From Taxawa tesnikishii (nom. ined.) (lineage: Eukaryota > Ascomycota > Dothideomycetes > Dothideales), in contig JAPDRO010000024.1 in the NCBI GenBank assembly GCA_030247885.1, forward strand, positions 248,001-312,000: a stretch of DNA of 64,000 nt. The letters are read 5' to 3'. A program made the position numbers and the translations under genes. The notes beneath the pieces were generated by a model. The model did not search any database. It was not told the origin of the DNA and saw only the letters and a list, made by a program, of their open reading frames with translations. This document shows positions 58,591 through 64,000 of this stretch, in pieces; within the stretch, counting starts at the first letter, position 1, and each line of letters starts with the position of its first letter.

Positions 58591-60673
58591 ATGTCCCGCG
58601 CTGGCACATGGCTCGACCGCTTTTCCGGCCACAGCGCTCCAGTATCGCCCGAACCTCGTCCCAGATCGTATTCACCAGCTCCTATAAGGAGACCTAGCCA
58701 CCTTGCGCCCAACCCGCTCCCACATAGACCTGGACTCCCACCGCGACAATCCTCACTTTCGATACTTACCAGCGGATCTGCTGATGTTCTTCCCGCTGCG
58801 GCAAGATTGACGAACGGCTCTCAGCTAAGGAACCAGCTAAACTCAGCTCTCATCAACGATGCACCTGATCCTCTTGATGTTCTGAGCAATATACTGGGAA
58901 CAGCGGGGAAAGATGACATAGAAGAGGCACACGATACTGAGCGACCCGCAAGTCTTGTTGACGATGTGGATTTTGGCGGGTTGAGCTTGCAGGAGTTTGC
59001 CGATGAGCCTCCTACGCAGCCTGCATCTAGCAACACGGAGAAGTTTGAATCCCGATCTTTCGAGAAATGTATGTAGAAATCGTATGTAAAGCTCAATTGG
59101 TAAGCTAAGATTAGTAGTCGAAAAGGATCAAGGTAGATTCGAAGATCTGCACAAGTCTATTCTTGCATGTGATGAGGTCTTGAAATCCGTAGAGACTTAT
59201 CTCACCAGCTTTCAGGCTGATCTAGCAGCTGTGTCGGCCGAGATCGAGACGCTGCAAAGCAGATCCACAGGGCTCAACACTCGGTTGGAAGCGCGAAAGG
59301 ACGTGGAGAAGCTACTTGGCCCAGAGGTCGACGCGCTCAGTGTCTCCCCAGCAGTGGTTCGCAAACTCTCCGAAGGCGCCATTGATGAGTCGTGGCTCAA
59401 GGCTCTACGAGAGTTCGAGAAGTGCTGTAAAAGCATCGACGGAAGGTCAAAGAACGCTCCTGGCATTAAAGCACTCCAGGGCATCAAGCCTCTTGTCGAG
59501 GACCTGAGGAACAAAGTCGTGGAGCGCATTAGGGATTATGTCGTTGCTCAGATCAAAGCACTCCGCTCTCCTAGCACCAACGCGCAGATACTCCAACAAA
59601 ACGCTTTCCTGAAATACAAGGACGTATTTGCCTTCCTGGCCCGGCATCAACCCCAGCTTGCAGAGGAGATCAGCCAAGCGTACATTAACACGATACGCTG
59701 GTACTACCTGAACAACTTTACCCGCTACAAAACCGCCCTAGACAAGCTGAACGTACACCATATCGACCAGAACGATGTCTTGGCCAAGGAAGACTCAGCT
59801 AAGCGTGGCGGCGTTCTGAGCGGTTCACGCCAGCCCGTTGCACCGCATGACGCCTTCTCCCTCGGTCGTCGCATGGACACGCTCAGGTTCTCCTCTACAG
59901 CTGCACTCTCCTCCTACCATGCCGAAGAGGACAAGTCAACACATTACTTGGAAATCCCCTTTCGAGCTTTCAACCTAGCACTCGTCGACAACGCCGCCGC
60001 CGAATACTCTTTCCTCAGCGAGTTCTTCTCCGGCCAATCCTTCCACGCCGTCAACCGCAAATTCACGCAGATTTTCGAACCCACCTTCGCCCTAGGACAG
60101 TCGCTCACGAAGCAACTGATCGATCCCACCATCGACGCGCTGGGGATCCTGATCTGTGTGCGGCTGAACCAGCACTTTGCGTTCGAGCTGCAGCGGCGGA
60201 AGGTTCCGAGTATGGAATCGTACATCAACGCCACGTCGATGCTGCTGTGGCCGCGCTTCCAGCTCGTCATGGACACGCATTGCTCGTCCATCCGCCAAGC
60301 CACAGCATCACTTCCCGGGCGACCCGCTGGATCAGCACTCAGCCTCACGTCGTCCTCCGCTGCGTCGCAGTCCATCGCTCCGCATCCCCTGACTCAGAAA
60401 TTTGCAAATTTCACACAGGCCATCCTGGCTTTGAGCAGCGAGGCAGGAGATGATGAGCCTGTGCACAACAGTCTCGGACGGCTGAGGGGCGATTTCGAGG
60501 CGTTTTTGATCAAGCTGAGTAAGAGGATTGCGGAGGCGAAGAAGAGGGAGAGGTTCCTGTTCAACAATTACAGTCTTATCGGCACGATTATTGCAGAGAC
60601 GGAGGGGAAGATGGCGGAGGAGATCAAGGCGCATTTCGCGGAGTTGAGGGAGGATTTGGCTGAGAGGAGGTAA
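58591..60673 (+). CDS. VPS52: GARP complex subunit Vps52
   Basis: Two exons, 58591-59068 and 59115-60673 (46-nt intron); 678 residues. The N-terminal 130 residues are Ser/Pro-rich (MSRAGTWLDRFSGHSAP). The conserved Vps52 part starts at DLHKSILACDEVLKSVETYL, with the coiled coil DLAAVSAEIETLQSRSTGLN, then VEKLLGPEVDALSVSPAVVR, YAFL-type helices (YKDVFAFLARHQPQLAEEI), RWYYLNNFTRYKTALDKL and a helical C-terminal domain (ERFLFNNYSLIGTIIAETEG). Vps52 with Vps51, Vps53 and Vps54 tethers endosome-derived vesicles at the trans-Golgi. Length fits the family (about 640-700 in filamentous fungi). Frame is intact across the whole gene. Confidence 0.93.
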
Positions 60674-61485
60674 AACATCGTGATAGACTTGTTGTTGTGA
60701 CGGTCGAGCGTACAGGATGGTTGTTGAACAGCAACTTGGAGAAGGGGTCCGTCCTGTCATGAGTGATCTAGCGTAACGGTCCAAAACCGTCTTAGCCTTT
60801 GGAGTGGCAGGAAGATGCGACGTGCTCCCCGGACAAGAGGTACTATCACTGTCTAGAAGGAGACGGTCTTCGATTTGTGCTAGAGTTTGACTTCCCAGGA
60901 CCTCCGATGTTATAAGCATGCGTGGCTGCGTGGAGCATGTACTGTACTGTTCCTATTTTCTTGGCATGACGGAATGCTTGTATCCATCGCGTGACCAGTG
61001 CGCTTGAAGGGTCAGTAAGCCGTGAGCAATCTCGTACATGTGTTCTTGACGCGTATGTTGTTGCTTGGAGGTGAGAACATGCTGCTCTGCAGACTGTGTG
61101 AAAGGAGAAGAGTGAAGGTGATTGGCCGTACGTTGTTTTTGCAGGTACTGGCAACTTAATTGGGCAGTACGGCGAGCGGAGTGCATAATTTACGTGGCCG
61201 GGGTATCGCTAGCGCGCTCTTCGTCTGAGTTTCGTGTATGCTGCCGGCCTCCGACTCTTGAAATTCGTCGTCAAACTCGCAGGACCCCAAGGACGATAGC
61301 CACCGCTGCCACCACAACACTCGACATACGAAATCGTGCTATTCAGTATTCTACGAGCCACCTAACTGCTCCCTCTGTCAGAGTTTCATATTTCTGCTGC
61401 AGAGTTTAAGCCAATCACTACCGCATTATTGCCCCTCGCGAGCTCCTGTATCCGCCAATAGGTACTTGTAGCTTTGTTACCAGAA
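60674..61485. other. Intergenic, 812 bp
   Basis: 3' region of VPS52 and promoter/leader of the GYF-domain gene. Minus-strand open frames (60332-61186) mostly shadow VPS52 or lack motifs. Confidence 0.55.
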
Positions 61486-64000
61486 ATGGCTCCCTCGACA
61501 TTCGCATCTGCTGCGGCCGGCAGTAACACACCCACCACTCCGTCACGCGCCGATGGAGGCGGAGAATGGTACGTTGCTCCGTCGTTACCATCTATGGCCA
61601 CCTATACGGCTTGAGGTCGGGGAGGTCGCGGCCCGTAATGCTGCATGCTATGGCTCTGGACGCGCCAGTTTGTTTGCGCCTGTCAGGGGAAACCCTTTGC
61701 ATAGCACCTCGATCGTATCGTTACAACATCAGTGCTGACTTTTGTTGCTCGTAGGGCTCGCCGTGCCAATGGCGCAACCCAGACCTTCCGCAGACCATCG
61801 CTCGCCACGACCTTTTCCAACTCGAACCATCAACGAGAGTCGAGCAACAGCAACGCCGCACAGCCCGCTCTTTACGTCCCTCCTCATCGCAACGGCACAC
61901 TCACCGACACTCGTTACTCGAAGAACCAGCTCCTGGACCTTTTCAAGACACAACAAGAGGCGGACGGTGCGCTGAGGGATGGCCTTCCGAACCTGTATGT
62001 CGGAGGCTGGGAGCCGAATATCCCGAACGGAGCTGTGGGTGGCTGGAGTCGCAGGGATGATCAGACGCAGACTCAGGCGCCCGGACCCGATGTGTGCTGG
62101 GACCGGGATGGAACTATGGGACCTCTCGGCCTGGTGGACATGAGTGAGGAGGAGAAGGAGGTATGTTAGCATGGGTGCTGGACGGATCTTGTTTGGCTGA
62201 GGTTTCTTCCAGATCTTCACTGGCTCCGTAAACTCTCCGCTCAAGCCTCCTACAACCACCAATAAGGAAGGCACCCCTAGGGAAGGAATGCTTCGCAAGA
62301 TCTCTGTGTCGCAAAACGTCAACAGTCCTGGAGGCTATGGACTGAATTCCCCACCACGACTAGGCCAGGTGGTAGGCGCCGGGAGACCAGCGAGTCGTAT
62401 CCTTTTCCTTCCAATGCCGTGTCTTCACCAGCGGCGAGCAAAGACCAGCCACGCACCACTTCGCCCCCTCCGGCCCTTGTCAGGAGAAGGACCGGAATGC
62501 AGGAGACTACGAAGGCGGACGAGCCAGAGGACAAGCCGCCCGAGGAAGCTTCGGAGACTGCGCGCACGCCGTTTGGTGGCCTCAAGCGTAATCCCACCGG
62601 TCCTCTGAGTGCGGGCTTAAACGGACCCTCTTCCCCATGGACCTCGACGCCACAAAGCGGTGGATTTTCGCCAATGGGTGCGTTTGGTAACTTTGCGATT
62701 GGCACAGGTTCGGGGGCACTCCTGGTGCGCAGCGCTCCGGACTTGGAGCCGGTCGCGCCGAAAGCCGCTTCAAGGGACTTATGTCTAAAGACAGCAGTGA
62801 CGATCTGGGCCGTGGACTGAAGGAGAAGGCATCACTCTCGAACCTGGGCAGGGTCAACGAAAGCGCTGCATGGCGCTCGCAGCAGGCTGAAGGCATCGCT
62901 GAAGACGAACAGGGTCTGAGCGACGACGACTTGCCAACCGGAAGTGCTGCTCTAGGTGGCGGGCAAGACGTCAGCCCACCACGGCGCGGAAATGGCCAAG
63001 GCATTGGAACTCCAAGTCGCCAGGATTCGCGCGACGAGTTTGGTTTCGCTGCGTTTGGCATGACTTCCGACACTCCAAACTTCCAACGTCTCATGCAGAA
63101 CCAAGAGCAGTTCCAGCACCATACTCCAGTTGGACGTGGAGCCCACCAGCATCCTGGACAGGAGCCCATGAGTCCTACGGATACTAATCCCTATCAGAGT
63201 CCTGAGCAGCACGGTGCTGAACCTGACGACATCGATACCGATGGATCCGATGTTCAAAGCGGTCGTCTGCCTGGTCTTGGTGGATTCGGTAATGAGGGTA
63301 TCGGTGCAGGCGCCGGAGGTTTTGCCGGCCTTCACAATCTGGGCCGTGTACCCGCAGCTCCACCTAGTGACAGGAGCCAGACTTCAAGCGTGGGACCAAA
63401 CCGTGGCTTCTCAGGACTCAGCGGATTGGGAGCTCTCCCTGGGTTAGGCGGTACTTCTGCTTGGGGCGCCCCTCAGGGCAGTATCGGCACGCCTAACAGG
63501 GAGAGAGCTGGTCTTGCGGGTGGCTTTGGCCAGCATCCGTTCGGTTCAGCCGCAGAAACCCAATCGCCTAGCCTTGCCGGTTTGGGCCCCAGCAACATTT
63601 TCGGCCCACACGGAGGTAGCGCTTTAGGTGGAGGCCACGGCAGCAGACTGGGCTCTTTGTTCCCTCAGGCGATGCAAGACCAGATGCGCGGTTCTGAACA
63701 GGGCAGGCAGCCCCACGAAGACGACATCTCCGAGGGAGGGGTCGCCTTCTCTGCTCAGGGCAGCCAGCGCTTTGGAAACATGGATCCCAGCCGTGACACT
63801 GACAGCCCATTCAGAGCAGGCCGTGCGGGTGAAGCCAGCTTCGGCAGAGAGGCGCCGTTTGGCACGCTTGGTACCTCGGGTCAGATGCCTTCTATCACTT
63901 CTCCTAGCCAGGAGCCCATTGGACAGCGTCCTGCGCAGCCCTCGGCTCCAATGCAGCCACAACCAGTGGGCAGCTCCGCTTCAAACCAGCCACCTGCTGC
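61486..64000 (+). CDS. GYF-domain protein (Smy2/GIGYF-like), 5' part; two apparent frame breaks
   Basis: Exons: 61486-61568, 61755-62160 and 62213 to the window end. The protein starts MAPSTFASAAAGSNTPT. A conserved block follows: TDTRYSKNQLLDLFKTQQEA, LYVGGWEP, WDRDGTMGPLGLVDMSEEEK and IFTGSVNSPLKPPTT. The rest is Gly/Ser/Pro/Gln-rich with TDTNPYQSPEQHG and DIDTDGSD. Order and composition fit fungal GYF proteins, in which the GYF domain comes further right, outside the window. The blocks YxxxxLLxLFK and GxxxPL are those of Smy2/GIGYF, which bind Pro-rich partners in translational repression and COPII traffic; the family call is therefore inferred. One base is missing near 62349-62356 (before RPGGRRRETSE) and one at the G run 62712-62716. 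Confidence 0.75.

Overview
The window looks like nuclear DNA of a filamentous ascomycete (Pezizomycotina; a Dothideomycete is my guess, untested). Genes are dense and carry short GT-AG introns, mostly 45-60 nt. Several products are typical of this group: a HbrB-type TORC2 subunit, a UvsD/ATRIP protein, secreted fungal-type nucleoside hydrolase, a Ser/Ala-rich GPI wall protein and a GYF-domain protein. No CRISPR array, prokaryotic operon or intact mobile element was recognised.

Layout. 1-5 kb: tail of a GPR1/FUN34/YaaH transporter, a SAM-methyltransferase-like gene, a pirin and a mitochondrial coiled-coil membrane protein. 5.6-7.6 kb: a decayed ankyrin gene of the fungal N-terminal-helical-domain type. 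8.4-10.3 kb: a ZIP zinc/iron transporter with repeated Cys/His modules. 11.3-18.7 kb: GON7 (KEOPS), HbrB (TORC2), ubiquitin-L40 and a TOS4-like FHA protein. 19.8-23.7 kb: one unrecognised gene and a 3.1-kb gene-poor stretch. 23.7-33.1 kb: a LIM-RhoGAP, a conserved protein of unknown role, a mitochondrial-type SDR whose large intron holds a tRNA-Asn gene, and a secreted nucleoside hydrolase. 34.2-39.3 kb: a BTB protein divergent from CTF18 (alternative clamp loader). 40.8-41.4 kb: the GPI-anchored wall protein, followed by 2.2 kb rich in simple repeats. 43.6-64 kb: a Gyp5-type Rab-GAP, CDP-diacylglycerol synthase, UvsD/ATRIP, eIF2-alpha, RRN7, eIF5A, VPS52 and the 5' part of a GYF-domain gene.

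Functions are mostly housekeeping: translation (ubiquitin-L40, eIF2-alpha, eIF5A, tRNA-Asn, GON7), Pol I initiation (RRN7), replication and checkpoint (CTF18, UvsD, TOS4-like), membrane traffic (Gyp5, VPS52, CDS1) and growth signalling (HbrB, LIM-RhoGAP). Several neighbours are divergent and share short promoters: GON7/HbrB, BTB/CTF18, CDS1/UvsD and eIF5A/VPS52.

The strongest window-wide oddity is that about ten otherwise conserved genes contain one to three apparent 1-nt frame breaks, mostly at homopolymers. This fits residual sequencing error better than mass gene decay. I found no convincing new defence, toxin or biosynthetic system. The most interesting local signals are the tRNA inside the SDR intron, the phase-2 exon series in the ZIP transporter, a 12-bp hairpin beside a 5' splice site, and several candidate introns of only 30-40 nt.
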